64,000 nucleotides of DNA, taken from assembly GCF_954871325.1 (NCBI RefSeq), contig NC_088778.1, positions 4,125,743-4,189,742 on the forward strand, written 5' to 3'. The stretch is from Gordionus sp. m RMFG-2023. Taxonomy: Eukaryota > Nematomorpha > Gordioida > Chordodea > Parachordodidae. Shown in pieces: positions 49,180 through 60,240 of this stretch (positions within the stretch are counted from its first letter, which is position 1; the number at the start of each line of letters is the position of its first letter). Both the position numbers and the translations under genes were made by a program. The notes under the pieces are model-generated. The model was not told the DNA's origin, did no database searches, and saw nothing but the letters and a program-made list of their open reading frames with translations.

Positions 49180-49328
49180 TACGTGTCTACATCAACGACG
49201 AAGGTAGGAGAGGAACCCCTTGTTTCGATATATTTTATATTTTTCAAAGGGCAGGGGGATAGGGAATATAAATATTTTGGGGTATTAGGCGTTTTGCCAC
49301 CAAAATTTTTTCGCTCGTGTAGACGCTG
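49180..49328. mobile_element. Small MITE with CGTCTACA ends
   Basis: A 149-bp element. Its left end reads TACGTGTCTACATCAACGAC and its right end, on the minus strand, CAGCGTCTACACGAGCG. Runs of C near the left and of G inside (GGGCAGGGGG) resemble the termini at 9863 and 13600. The flanks GATGATAATAG (49169-49179) and GATGATTATAG (49329-49339) match at 10 of 11 positions and may be the target duplication; 9 to 11 bp would fit a Mutator-like element. Confidence 0.7.
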
Positions 49329-49429
49329 GATGATTATAGGGCAGAATATAATTTTAAATATTAATTGATATTAACGACATTCGAACCTTATAAAAAGTGT
49401 AAAATGACAATCTTCTGTCTTCAACATCC

Positions 49430-50310
49430 TGCCCAATATATTATTTTTATATTTTCGGGTAGGCTGCTTGACCCATATTATGATGACTGTATGTATTGTT
49501 AATTTAAATTCAATTTTGATTGAGATCTCAACCATATACTATATTTGATAAGTTGTTAATAATCCAAAACGAATATAAGTTTTGATGTTAAATTTTGATA
49601 TTATTTTTTTATTCTTGTAAATGATAGAAGGTAATCACTATTTTTATTTTATTATCATTAAACAGCTTATTAATTATTTTTTTTATTACAAATTTTTCCA
49701 TCCCAACACTCGAGGCTATCAATTTATTTTGATATTTTTGACTTATTTGAAAGAAATTAAAAATTAATGTAATAAAGAGTAAAACTTTATAATACATCGC
49801 ATACCTTCGTTAAATTGGCGACGAGGATGGGATATAAAATAATTAATTTTATAATATATATATATACAACTTTTATTCATAAAAAACTTAATCACGTTAT
49901 ATTTTAATTACTCGTGTTAATGGATTACATAATATTATTGTGTCCTGCAAATAAAAATAATGATTTTTTTAAACATCTTCAAACATATTTGTAAAATTTT
50001 TATTTAAATATTTGAATTGTAAGAATAGTAATATAACTTCTTCATTTATAAAAATATTTCTTTCCGCAAGATGGGGTATTATAATATTTTAATATATTAG
50101 CTAAAAATTGATACGATTAGTAAAGGCATGAAAGCATTAAGATTTGTCAAACGAAATTTGGGCGAAAATTAATTGTAATATAGTGATTTATAATAAAAAT
50201 TATATTTTTTTTATTGAATATTGGTGCAGTGGTAATCTAAAAATTTATTTAATAAATCTTCATATAGGATAATTTTTTAATAGATCTATCTATTAATTTA
50301 TTTATATTTT
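49430..50310 (-). repeat. R2 dispersed repeat, reverse copy
   Basis: It runs from the ATTATGATGACTGTATG word through TTCTTGTAAATGATAG, GGCGACGAGGATGG, CCGCAAGATGGGGTATTATA and TTTGGGCGAAAATTAATTG to TATTGGTGCAGTGG. This is the reverse complement order of 44250-45010. No coding content is seen; the 62-residue frame at 49609-49797 lies in the repeat. Confidence 0.75.
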
Positions 50311-51386
50311 AAATGTTTTATTCAATCGCACAATCGTAACTAAAATATCAGCTTTGAGTTTTCCACGAAAATTAGTCAATATATATTTCAAAGATGAAAA
50401 TTCACGTTCTACTCCTGGCCTAATAGTTATCTTTTTAATACATAAATTAATGTACTTGTGTCGCCGATACAGCCATGATGATTCTAGATAAGATATTTAA
50501 TTCTGAATATATTGAAGAATTTTCTTCTCATAATTTTAAAATATTTGTATCCTTATTTATTTTCTTAACTTCTGAGAATGATATTTTTTATAATTTAAAT
50601 AAGTTTATATATCTATTTTAAGCATCCTACTTATTTTTAAAGCTATCCATTTTGTCAGGCCGCACAATATGCCTTTTTATCTCTGATGAATATTTTGCCT
50701 AACTAACAGAAAAATATCCAAAGTACATTATTTTTAGTATTTAACTAAATTAATATATCAATTTTTAAGGATCCTACTTTTTTAAAAGCTTGCCTTTGGT
50801 CAGATCCACAATTTCTCTATTCTCCTTGCTGATTATTTTGTATAACTCACCCAAAAATAAGTACATTATTTTTATTATAAATAATTTTATATAGAATTTT
50901 ATATCTATCCAAAAAATCGATATATATATTACAATATTTTTTTTATTCAATTAAAATTATATATTTATTCTTAAGGATCCTATCTTTTTAACAATACTCC
51001 TTTTTATTCTTACTAATTTTTTTGTATAACTCAATAAAAAAGACAAAACGGGGTTTTCTATCTTTAGGATTTTACATTTATCCTAAAACAAAATACATAC
51101 TACGGTATTTATATTATTTAAATTATTATATATCTATTCACAAGGTTCCTATTTTTTTTTAATTTGCCAATTTGACTCTCCGAATGGTATTTTATTTTAA
51201 TCCTACCTTATAAAATTAACTTGAGAATTGTTTTGTTTTTACTTTAGTTAACTATCCCTCTTATTTCCTCTTTATAATTGTTCAAATATTGATATATCAG
51301 TCATTAATAATGAACAAATGCAAAATAAATCTTTAGAAGAACATGATAGGCTTGATAAATCCCCCCAAATTTTTTTTTGATTATAG
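50311..51386. other. A+T-rich stretch with loose internal similarity
   Basis: Phrases of the type AAGGATCCTA(T/C)TTTTTTAA recur around 50625, 50768, 50973 and 51145. Each is followed by a TTTGTATAACTCA-like phrase, suggesting degenerate tandem units of roughly 150-200 bp. No gene is seen. Confidence 0.35.
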
Positions 51387-51399
51387 CCCCCCCCCCCCC
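51387..51399. repeat. Homopolymer C13
   Basis: An uninterrupted run of about 13 C in A+T-rich surroundings. Similar G runs lie at 55107-55118 and 61012-61024. Confidence 0.9.
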
Positions 51400-52052
51400 A
51401 ACTACTAGAAATGTACTTCTAATATTGACTCCTCTACAGGTTTACAGTATATTAATGTTAGTTTAATTGCAACAATAGTTTAATTATATTTGTGGCTGAT
51501 TTCTTTTTTGTCTAGACTAACCCAATCTTAATCCCTCACATTGTTACAAAACATGATGAATATATTATTAAAGATAAGCAAAGAAAAAAATGGCGATTTA
51601 ACAAACGCCTTACCCGTTCTAGAGTTACTGGTGACCAAGATAATAAGGAACTGTGAACTCCTCTGGAGGTTTATTTTGTTTTTTATCTAATGTTTAATTT
51701 CTATATGTTTATTTTATTATCACCCAGTTGCCTCCAAATGATATTTCTATCACCACTACCACAATCCCTATGCCACCTCTGCCTAATTTTTAACAAATAT
51801 AAGCATTTAATTTCACTATCCTTCACCTCACTAGGAGTTAATATAAATAATACTTTATCTGATCTGAGGAACTTTCATGAATATTTAGAGGGATGTTCAA
51901 ACGTGAATGTGTAGTGCGGCCAATTTCATTAACATTATTAATGGGAAAATATGCGGTAGTTATGTCATGGCCTTTATAACAATACTTACAACCGTTTTAT
52001 GGTTGAGTTGACAATGTCGTTCATGATTAGAGGGGGATACCAAAACTGACAC

Positions 52053-52315
52053 TTTGGCATAAATATCATTTTGCGTTCTTCTTATACCAGTAGCCCAGGG
52101 CCTCAACTTTATCAGGAAGCAATGGGTATTGTACATTGCTTTGGTAATCCGTCATTATTCATTAATTGCACCTACAACCCTAAATGGGATGATATTATAC
52201 ATTAATTATTTCCCCTGCAGACGACTTCCCAGATTTATTTTGTCGCTTTTTCCATCAAAAATTAAAATAAGGATTTGCTCTTAATTTTATCAGACACACA
52301 AAATAATAATTAATC
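52053..52315 (+). pseudogene. Helitron replication-initiator (Rep N-terminal region) fragment
   Basis: The plus strand reads FGINIILRSSYTSSPGPQLY followed by QEAMGIVHCFGNPSLFINCT and YNPKWDDI. This matches the Helitron_like_N signature (RIILPSSFTGSPR..QLYQDAMAIVRKFGKPDLFITFTCNPKWPEI). After a frameshift near 52200 the next frame gives PADDFPDLFCRFFHQKLK, matching the following RPDLVARVFKLKL block. The HUH catalytic motif and the helicase are not visible, so this is an isolated fragment. The more complex sequence from about 51480 may belong to the same element but I cannot assign it. Helitron ends (TC and CTRR with a hairpin) were not found. Confidence 0.82.
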
Positions 52316-52574
52316 CTCATCATTTATTAAAAAATTACCAAAATTTATATGGCAAGAAAAACAAATTTCTTAAAAAATATATAAATAAATTGCATATAAG
52401 TTTTATTAGTATTGAATGGCATTTTTGTAATTTAAATAGATACATTTCTTTGTACTTAACATAAAGATATAGATAGCCCTTATCAAATTTTTTGATAAAA
52501 GGAGTTAACCCACTAATTGGTAAATCCGAGATTTCCCCTTCATGTGATGATAAATTATTTAGAAATTTAACTAT

Positions 52575-52701
52575 CATTGGGTTTGGGAAAAAGTTTTGAA
52601 AATTAATATGGGTTGGACTGGGCTTGGAAAATATTCTTCAAGATTAATATTTGCTTGCACCTGACTTGGGAATATCTTTTACAAATTATTATGGGCCCGG
52701 C
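52575..52701. repeat. Minisatellite, left part (unit about 46 bp)
   Basis: Imperfect units of the type AATTATTATGGGTTGGACTG then GGCTTGGAAATATTTTTC. The array continues at 54806 after the hAT insertion. The G-rich core, GGGTTGGACTGGGCTTGG, looks like a CpG-decayed form of the GGGTCGGGCCGGGCTCGG words in the nearby hAT. Confidence 0.7.
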
Positions 52702-53091
52702 TAGAGAACTGCAAAGTAATTTTTTCGCAACCCGAGCCCGACCCGAGCCCGAGCACACATTTTTTAGTCCAACCCAACCCGAGCCCGACCCGAATAAAAT
52801 TTTGCAATTTAAGTTTTAATATTATAATAACCAAAAAAAAATTTATGTGTATTTATTCAGTTCAGCCACCTTAAATAAAAGTTTATTTGACGGCCATAAT
52901 CTATTCAAGATATATATTAAGTTGCATTTTATTAAATTTGTAAAAAATATTATAAAACGATTAATATACAAGCGAATTTAAAAATTATAACGATTATATA
53001 ATACAATAAGCATCATTTATGCGAATATAGATATGATATAAAAGTTAAAAAATATATAAAAAATATAATGAACATATTATATTATATTGAC

Positions 53092-53751
53092 CTAATCAAT
53101 ATCATTATCAAAATTATCACAAAGTGAATAATTATGATATATAAATAAAGAGGCGTCCAGTTTATCTGGCTTTAAACGAGTCCTTCTCTCCTCAAAGGCC
53201 CTACCAGCAGCTGAAAACGCCCTTTCACTGCTAGCCGACGAAGCAGGGATAGCCAGGAATTTAAGAGCTAAAATACTTTTGGCAAAATATTGGCAACAAT
53301 CAACAAAGCCTTCCCCATTTGTATCAAATGATCTCAAATCACGTCCACAAAACATAGTAAGCACCTTTGTGCACTCTTTTTTCAATTTTGTACAACTTTT
53401 GAGTTTTTTCGGATCAGTACCAAAAAGACTATCAATTCTTAATTGTGTCTTTTTAATCTCTGCTTTTGTACTTGTATTTGTATATACACATTTATGTCTT
53501 TTAAGTTGATTTATGCCTAAAATAATTTAATAAGATCATATTTTATGTATAAATATCTAACCTGTTGTTATTAAATTATATACATAAATAAATTTGCATA
53601 TAATACAAATGACATAATTAAGCTTTTCTTTATTTTCATCATATATAAATGAAAATTTCTTCCATACATCGGATTTTCCATTAAGATTCTCCCTTACTTC
53701 ATACTCTTTTGTCTTAATCTTTTCACCAATTCTTTTTAATTTTGCATCCAT
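53092..53751 (-). CDS. BED finger plus hAT dimerisation protein, two exons
   Basis: A two-exon gene of about 204 codons with no internal stop. Exon 1 (53562-53751) gives a BED-like start: SDVWKKFSF with the aromatic signature, then VICIIC (C-x2-C). A 45-bp intron follows. Exon 2 (53092-53516) continues in frame with INQLKRHKC, supplying the His and Cys of the finger; the H-x-C spacing is shorter than the usual H-x3-5-[HC]. It runs through IKKTQLRIDSLFGTDPKK and ends in the hAT C-terminal dimerisation domain, LAIPASSASSERAFSAAGRA followed by RRTRLKPDKLDASLFIYHNY. The RNase H-like catalytic domain of a full transposase (several hundred residues) is absent. Known hAT dimerisation domains bring transposase subunits together, so this product could bind element ends and interfere; that is inference. 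The gene reads inward from the right side of its hAT element. Confidence 0.8.
53517..53561 (-). other. Predicted 45-bp intron in the hAT gene
   Basis: On the minus strand the exon end ACAACAG is followed by GTTAGATATT and closed by AAATTATTTTAG. Removing these 45 bases keeps the frame and joins the two halves of the finger. Without splicing, exon 1 stops at once at the TAG within the donor. Confidence 0.7.
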
Positions 53752-53836
53752 TGAGATAATTTTTTTAATATGGCTGTGTCTAAAATCTAAAAAAAATATT
53801 TAAAATGACTTTAATCAAATAGATTGAAATAAACAG

Positions 53837-54080
53837 AGTTGGGCAGTACTGCGAATACTTGTATCTAAGATACATGATACAAGATCCCTTTATATCTTGT
53901 ACTCAGTATATTTTGACATTTTTAATAAGATACTAATATCTGTATCTAAGATCCTTAATTCTGAAAAGAATCTTGTATCTTTTTCATTTTCTTGACAAAA
54001 GATACAGATACAGATTCTTTTTAATATTCATGTTTTAAATTTTACATATCACAGTATACATCTTATTTTCTTTGAGAATC
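53837..54080. mobile_element. hAT-like terminus with GTATCT repeats, nested
   Basis: CAGAGTTGGGCAGTACTGCG is a typical hAT-style terminus. It is followed by many GTATCT/AGATAC words (TATCTAAGATAC, CTGTATCTAAGATCC, ACAGATACAGATTC). This suggests the end of another hAT family lying inside the 52702-54805 element. The opposite terminus was not found. Confidence 0.5.
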
Positions 54081-54805
54081 TTGTATTAATTTCCTAATTT
54101 TTTTCTGCTATATTTTTAAATATTGACAATCAAAATTAGCTGGAAAATTTACAACTCATATTAAGGTAGATAGATAAAAAAATAATAATACCAAAACGAA
54201 ATAAGTAAAGATTATATTTTATATATAAATGTAACTTAGAATATCATTAACAATTTAATATAATATTTTTTAATTTCTAGGATAATTAAAATTTATGGTA
54301 GTGAAATTTAAATTATAGAAATAAGTTCCCCAGAATCAAATTCCAATCTTAAATTTTATATGGAAATTTTTTAAAACAAATGTTAAAAAAGACAATGTAT
54401 AGGCTAGATAAATAATAAATAATGAATAAAACTTATCTTTAGTACATAAAATATGTCTTATCTTGTAATTCACGGGAAACACACAATTTAGTGATAAAAT
54501 AGTTTGGTATCCGGTTGTTAGGTTTATAAAATAATAATGACATGACATGTTAATATGATTGACATTTTAATCCTAAAATGTGATAAATATTAAATAATAT
54601 GATTTTATAATTAATATTATAAATTATACTGACTATTTAAGATATTAATATTATTATTTATTTTCGGGTCGGGTCGGGTTTTCGGGTCGGACAGTTTTTA
54701 CAACCCGACCCGAGCCCGAAAATTTTTTTTAATGTCCGAACCCGACCCGAGCCCGAGGCTCGGGCCGGGTCGGCTCGGGCTACGGACAGCTCGTGCAGTT
54801 CTCTA

Positions 54806-54935
54806 GGCCCGGCTATGAAAAAATTTTCAAAATTATTATGGGTTGAGCTAGGCTTGAGAAATTTTTATTAAAAATTATAAGGTCTTGGACGCTTGGAAAT
54901 TTTTTTCAAATATTATGAGCTTGGATCTGGCTTGA
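54806..54935. repeat. Minisatellite, right part (unit about 46 bp)
   Basis: This continues the array of 52575-52701 with TTATTATGGGTTGAGCTAGG, AAGGTCTTGGACGCTTGG and TTATGAGCTTGGATCTGGC type units. The first eight bases are the target duplication of the hAT element. Confidence 0.7.
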
Positions 54936-55106
54936 AATTTTTTAATGTTAAATGTTAGTCTTATGTAATCAGTAATATATTTACAAAATATTTTGATATA
55001 TGGTAAAAGCTCATTTAAATATATTTTGACTTAAAAAATAGTTTCCACTCTTAGTCCTAATGGGTTGGACTCAATGACATTGGTTGGACTTGACCTAAAT
55101 GGGGAA

Positions 55107-55118
55107 GGGGGGGGGGGG
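55107..55118. repeat. Homopolymer G12
   Basis: An uninterrupted run of about 12 G, preceded by GGGGAA, in A+T-rich DNA. Confidence 0.9.
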
Positions 55119-55229
55119 TTTAAAAATAATATAAATTGGATATGATTTTTTTTATAAAAGGTAACATCTTTCTTAAAAAAACGAAATAAAATTCTCATTC
55201 TCCGCCATTTTTGACGGGCTATCTACTAG

Positions 55230-55580
55230 TTTTAGTTAAAAATACGATTAGTAAAGGCCTTAAATTAAAGCATTTAATATTTTTTGTAATATAGCAATTT
55301 ATATTTTAAATTATTTTGATTGAATATCGGTGCAGTGGCAATCCAAAAATATATTTAATATTTCTTCATTTAAAATATTTTTTTAACAGATCTATTCTAT
55401 TAATTATTTTTTAATATTGAAATTGCCGACAATACCTTTGAATAGAAACAAAAATAATAAGTTTAATTTTAACTTAAATATATAAAAAACATTTTCCGTC
55501 TCTTAAATTTTTCTTTTTTAAAGTAAATTAATACGGTATTATCACGTCGAGATAATTTGAGGATCGTTATTAGATAGTAG
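55230..55580 (-). repeat. R2 dispersed repeat, partial reverse copy
   Basis: It contains CGATTAGTAAAGGCCTTAAA (about 55241), ATATCGGTGCAGTGGCAATC (about 55324), TTTGAATAGAAACAAAAATA (about 55436) and GATAGTAGAATCATGGA (about 55574). The last is the reverse of the CCATAATTCTACTATC word at 44046. Confidence 0.7.
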
Positions 55581-55589
55581 AATCATGGA

Positions 55590-55948
55590 TTTTTATAAAA
55601 AAAATTTCCGGCCCGACCCGACCCAAAATATTTTTTGAAAGGTTTCCAGCCCGCCCGAACCCGAAATAAAAATTTACCGGCCCAGCCTGGCCCGAATTTA
55701 TTTAAATATAAAAGTTAATTATTATAATTACTCAAAATAATAGGTAATGTTAAATAAAATTAAATATTTTTATTTTACATTAAAAAATTCAACATAAATT
55801 TGAATATATTGGAAAAAATTTTCAAAGTCCGACCAGACCCGGCCAGAAAACCCGATTTATTTTTAAAAAATTAGGCCCGTGGACCGAAGCCCGTTCGGTC
55901 CGGGCCGGGTTCGGGCAACGTACAGGTCGGGCCTAATTGTGCAGATCT
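55590..55948. mobile_element. Non-autonomous hAT relative with G+C-rich ends
   Basis: G+C-rich blocks CCGGCCCGACCCGACCC (about 55610) and GGTCCGGGCCGGGTTCGGGC (about 55896) flank an A+T-rich core of about 200 bp. The right end, on the minus strand, reads TAGATCTGCACAATTAGGCC, close to the TAGAGAACTGCA ends of 52702-54805. The left terminus is not preserved and no target duplication is clear. It has no coding sequence. Confidence 0.65.
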
Positions 55949-56950
55949 ATTATCAATATAAAGAACAAGAGTCTCGAAAGCAAAAAAATGACACAAGAAT
56001 CTTATTTTTTTTACACACTAGTATTTTATGTAACCCAAGTATTATTCATAAGATAATATAATTTAATATGAACATTTATTTATGGTTGAATAAGAGCTGT
56101 ATATATTGTCAAATACAATATCATAATTGTTGACAAGCGGGGGAATTTAGCCTGTATTGTACGTTAGAATTGATAGGAATTAGTCGTGATATAGCTCAAT
56201 ATAAAGAACTTGATTTAAATATAAGATTTTAAAACGATTCTTTATTATAAAAAAAGTTAACTGATTAAATTTTATAATATATATCCTCTTTTTATATACA
56301 ACGTAAAATCAGTTATGTAAAATTGTATAACATATAAAATCACGTTATCCAATTTACAGCATATAATATATTATTACGATATAATATATCGTTACTAAAA
56401 AACGATCGTCTTAAACCTTCTAAAATGAAAAAGTATAATAAAATATATAGTTACAAACATGTAACAATAATATTTATAATGGTCCTATTTAATTTCAATA
56501 TTTCTAATAACTTTATAAATTTTTTTATCGATTCCATAATTCATAACTGTTAAGATCGCACATGTTTTACTTTATTTATTAGCAGGGAGCACTCGAGATA
56601 TATTGAAATATCATTTATATTTTAACTTTTTATAAAATGAATCTTCTATTTTTTATGCTTCTTAGTCTATAAATCATGTTTTTTTTGCATTATTTTCTGT
56701 GAGTAACTTTAAACAAAAAAATATTATATTTAAAATAAAGAAAATATAATCAACAGTGCTGTTGCGTTTAATATTGCTGTAAAAATAATAATTTAGTGCC
56801 ATCTATTTTTAAAAATAAGATATTTGCCGACTTTATTGAGTCTAGGGTCAATGGATAGTTTCCAGGAATGTCATTAGTTTAGGTACATCGAGATATAGGC
56901 GAGAATATTTTTAGTAATGAGAATGAGATACAAAAGCGACAAGCCAAACC
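55949..56950. other. A+T-rich stretch without recognised content
   Basis: No open frame of interest, terminal repeat or R2 word is seen, apart from a few bases of flank on each side. Confidence 0.3.
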
Positions 56951-58400
56951 ATCCGTCATTATAGAGGAAAACTTTAATTTTAAAAAATTATAAATATTTA
57001 ATTTGAATAAAATATATAATCAACTTATTATGATGACTGCATTTTCAATTTAAATTAAATTCTGATATTATATTCTGATTCTGATATTAAATTTTAAGAT
57101 TTTTTTTATTCTTGTAAAAGGTAGATGGTAATATCACTTTTTCTTATTATCATTCATATTTTTTATTACAATATTTTCCATCCTAACTCTCTGCCCGTTA
57201 TCAATTTTTTATTGAAATTTCTGACTTACTTGAAAGAAATAAAAAATTAATGTTATAAAGAGTAGAACTGTTAATATATAAATTTTGCATAAACTTTATA
57301 TTTTTTTCTTTTTAAATTAAATGACTTTTTCGTAAATTTTCTTTTACTTTTTATAAAATATAAGGACGAACTTGTCGAAATTCTTTTTTTATATAACCTT
57401 TTAAAAAATTTATTATTTTAATATGTAAAAATGTAAATTTAAAATGTAAGAGCACAAAATGTTAAATATTAAAATGTTAAAAAAGTGTTAATAAAAAATT
57501 AATAAAATATAATTTTTTAATTTTTATCGCCTTCCATTAAATCATTAAGAACTTTATAATACATTCAAATATTATATTGGCGACAAATTGAATTAAACAT
57601 AATAATTTTATAATATATATATATACAAGTTTTATCCATAAATAACTTATCCATATTATATTATAGTTTCTCGTGTTAATTCTTGGATTGCATAAAATTC
57701 TTCTGCTGCAAAAATAAATAATTTAAATACCTCCAAATGTACTTATAAAATTTTTATTTAAATATTTGAATTCTCAGAATCGTATATAATTTATTCCTGC
57801 AAGATGGAGTTTTATAACAGTTTAATGAAGTTAAAAATTGACATTAATATGTGATTTATCAATCGAAATTTGGGCGAAAACTAATTGTAATATAGTAATT
57901 TATATTTTAAATTTCATTTTAATTGAATATTGGTGCAGTGGCAATTCAAAAATTTATTTAATGTAACATTTAAAATATTTTTTAATATTGAAATTGCTGA
58001 TAACAGCTTTGAATAGAAACAATCGATAAAAGATTAAGGCTATCCTTGCGTAATACATGGCTGACCTTAAATATAGGTTGTTTAAATTAATTTTAATGAA
58101 ACCATTTTTCGCCTCTTGAATTTATTTATTCTTTAAATAAAATAATACGGTATGATTACGTCGGAATAATTTGAAGATCGTATTTGATAATCGCTGACAA
58201 AATCTATCAATATAAAACAATTGATAAAGGATTTAAGGCCATTTTTCCATAATACGAGGGTTGACATTAAATAATATTCTTAGATTAATTTTAATTGTAA
58301 AAAAAAATTTATTTCGGTTTTTGGCAAAATAATACGGTGTTATCACTATTTAATCTGGATAACTCTAGTTTCTTATTTAATAATTGAATCACGGACAGAA
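56950..58400 (-). repeat. R2 dispersed repeat, long reverse copy
   Basis: The order of marks is ATTATGATGACTGCATT (about 57027), CTTGTAAAAGGTAGATGG (about 57112), GCAAGATGGAGTTTTATAA (about 57799), TTTGGGCGAAAACTAATTG (about 57869), TATTGGTGCAGTGGCAATTC (about 57929) and GGCTATCCTTGCGTAATACA (about 58037). A partly repeated tail, GGATTTAAGGCCATTTTTCC, lies near 58227. This is the most complete reverse copy and is collinear with 49430-50310. It is non-coding. Confidence 0.75.
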
Positions 58401-59270
58401 AGTCCCAAGGCAAAAACACAAGAAATATCCAAATATTTAGAAAAATTTTAAATACTTATAAGAGAGGGATAATTTTAAAAATTTTACCATTCATGCGTTT
58501 AATATTTTTTTTCTAAAATTAGGATTATTTTAAAAATTGGTGTCTAAAAAAATTTGATAAGCTAAAAATTAGCTTAAAAATTTTTGAACAAAAGGAAACA
58601 ATTTTTTTGAAGCCAATTATTGGCCATCGGTAGTATAAAATGTAAAAATTAAAGAATAATATACTTATAGCTTTTATTCAACCATAAAAATAAATCATTC
58701 ATATTATACAATAGTTTTGTGATTAGTTATTTTGTTACATAACCTTTAGGATCTAATTTAAAAAAATATTTTTTTTAAATATCTCAGAAATTTTAATATT
58801 TTTTGATATTGAATACTTGAATAATAAGCATCGTAAAATTATTCTAATTTTATATATTTTTTAATTTATTAACTATTTTTATAAAGATACTAGAATTAAA
58901 AATCTTAAAGTATCAATATTATCGGGTATACGAATCGATATAGAATCCTGGATAAGCATATGGTTTTAATCAGATTGTAACAAAAATCTTCAATCAATAG
59001 AGTAAACTTTTCTTTTGAAGATCAATAAAATAGAAGATTTTTTTTAAAAAAAGACTCTGATTTCATCTTGAAAGATTTTTCATGTGTACAAATCACAAGA
59101 TATTCATTTTAAAAAATTTGATTAACAATTCTGCTCGAGAAATTTCATGTCAAAAATTTAGATATTTATGCTAGGATCCTTAATAATAATAATTAGGGAT
59201 CATGGGTCATATTGGTCGGCAAGAAAAATTGGTTAGCTAAAATAAGGATACTTTTGAAGAGATAATATTT
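58401..59270. other. A+T-rich stretch without recognised content
   Basis: No gene or element ends are seen. An AAAAATTAGCTTAAAAATT phrase near 58565 is a small imperfect palindrome of no clear meaning. Confidence 0.3.
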
Positions 59271-60240
59271 TTTATTGTTCTTTCGATAAGATAAAAATAG
59301 TGAACCACGTATAGATTTTTATTTAATTTCTTTTATTATTACTGAGTAATACAATATAATCTTCAGGAATAAAAGGGAATAATACCGCTATTTCAGATGT
59401 AGAATTATTTCGATAACGTTATTATAAGCGGCTTTAATATTTTGTTTTAGGAAATAGTAATTTTTAATAAATGTCCTTCGCTTTACATATTTCTAATATG
59501 GTTTAAAAAGATTAGAACCGGTTTTTAAATGCTTAAACGAGTAGTTATTATTATTTTCAACCAAACAGCAATGAACCAGACAAAAGTACTCCGGAGACAA
59601 AAAGACATTGATCAATAACCATGGATCAAAGATCCTGGACAAGAAAAAAAAATAAAACACTAGATGAGGAAATTTTATAATAATACTTCTTTTTAAGCAC
59701 ATAAAATTTTTTAATTTAGATATTTATGTCCAGTATGTTATAGGGGTCTTTTTGCCCAGGGTATTTCTTCCTGGTTTAACCATCAAGTACGCTTCTCGAA
59801 TCGTCCTACTAAAACGTGATAATAACTTATTTATGCTTTAAAAAAATGTAAATACATATGTCTTTTTATGATTTAAATTATTCTATAAACATAATTAATA
59901 GTCAACCGTATATAACGCGAGGATGGCCTTAATTCTTTATAGATTGTTTCTATTTGAAAAATGTAATCTGCAATTTGAATATTAAATAATTATTAGATAG
60001 ATTTATTTAGGCTTTAAATGAAGACACTTATAAAAAAAATTTCAGAAATTATACCAATAGTCAACCCAAATAATAAAATTGACAAATATTGATATTTGAA
60101 TTTAAGACCTTTCCTAATCTTACCAGTTTAACTAAAATTTATTAATATATTATAAAACTCCATCTTGCGGGAATAAATATAACAATAATAAAAGAATTAC
60201 ATTATTATGCTTTTAATTAAAATATTTAACAAATAAAAAT
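59270..60240 (+). repeat. R2 dispersed repeat, forward copy
   Basis: It is collinear with 43736-44480: GGTTTTTAAATGCTTAAACG (about 59520), AACCAGACAAAAGTACTCCG (about 59574), GATGAGGAAATTTTATAATA (about 59664), GCGAGGATGGCCTTAATTC (about 59918) and AAAACTCCATCTTGCGGGAA (about 60154). Its left part (59270-59420) matches the flanks of the SINE at 60971-61445 and supplies the unfilled site. The 69-residue frame at 59493-59702 lies in the repeat. Confidence 0.75.

Larger units (their letters stand above)
52702..54805 (-). mobile_element. Short hAT transposon with G+C-rich subterminal repeats
   Basis: A 2104-bp element with 12-bp inverted ends TAGAGAACTGCA and a perfect 8-bp target duplication, GGCCCGGC (52694-52701 and 54806-54813). 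Just inside both ends are clustered repeats of CCCGAGCCCGACCCGA and its complement (52730-52800 and 54663-54780), which would be transposase-binding sites. It encodes a short two-exon protein on the minus strand (53092-53751) that has a BED-like finger and the hAT dimerisation domain but no catalytic core, so it depends on a transposase elsewhere. A second hAT-like terminus lies inside at 53837. Confidence 0.92.

Noticed and set aside
51690-51914. A 74-residue open frame upstream of the Helitron fragment
   Set aside because: It has no recognised motif and does not share a frame or signature with the Rep region. It may be captured or random sequence.
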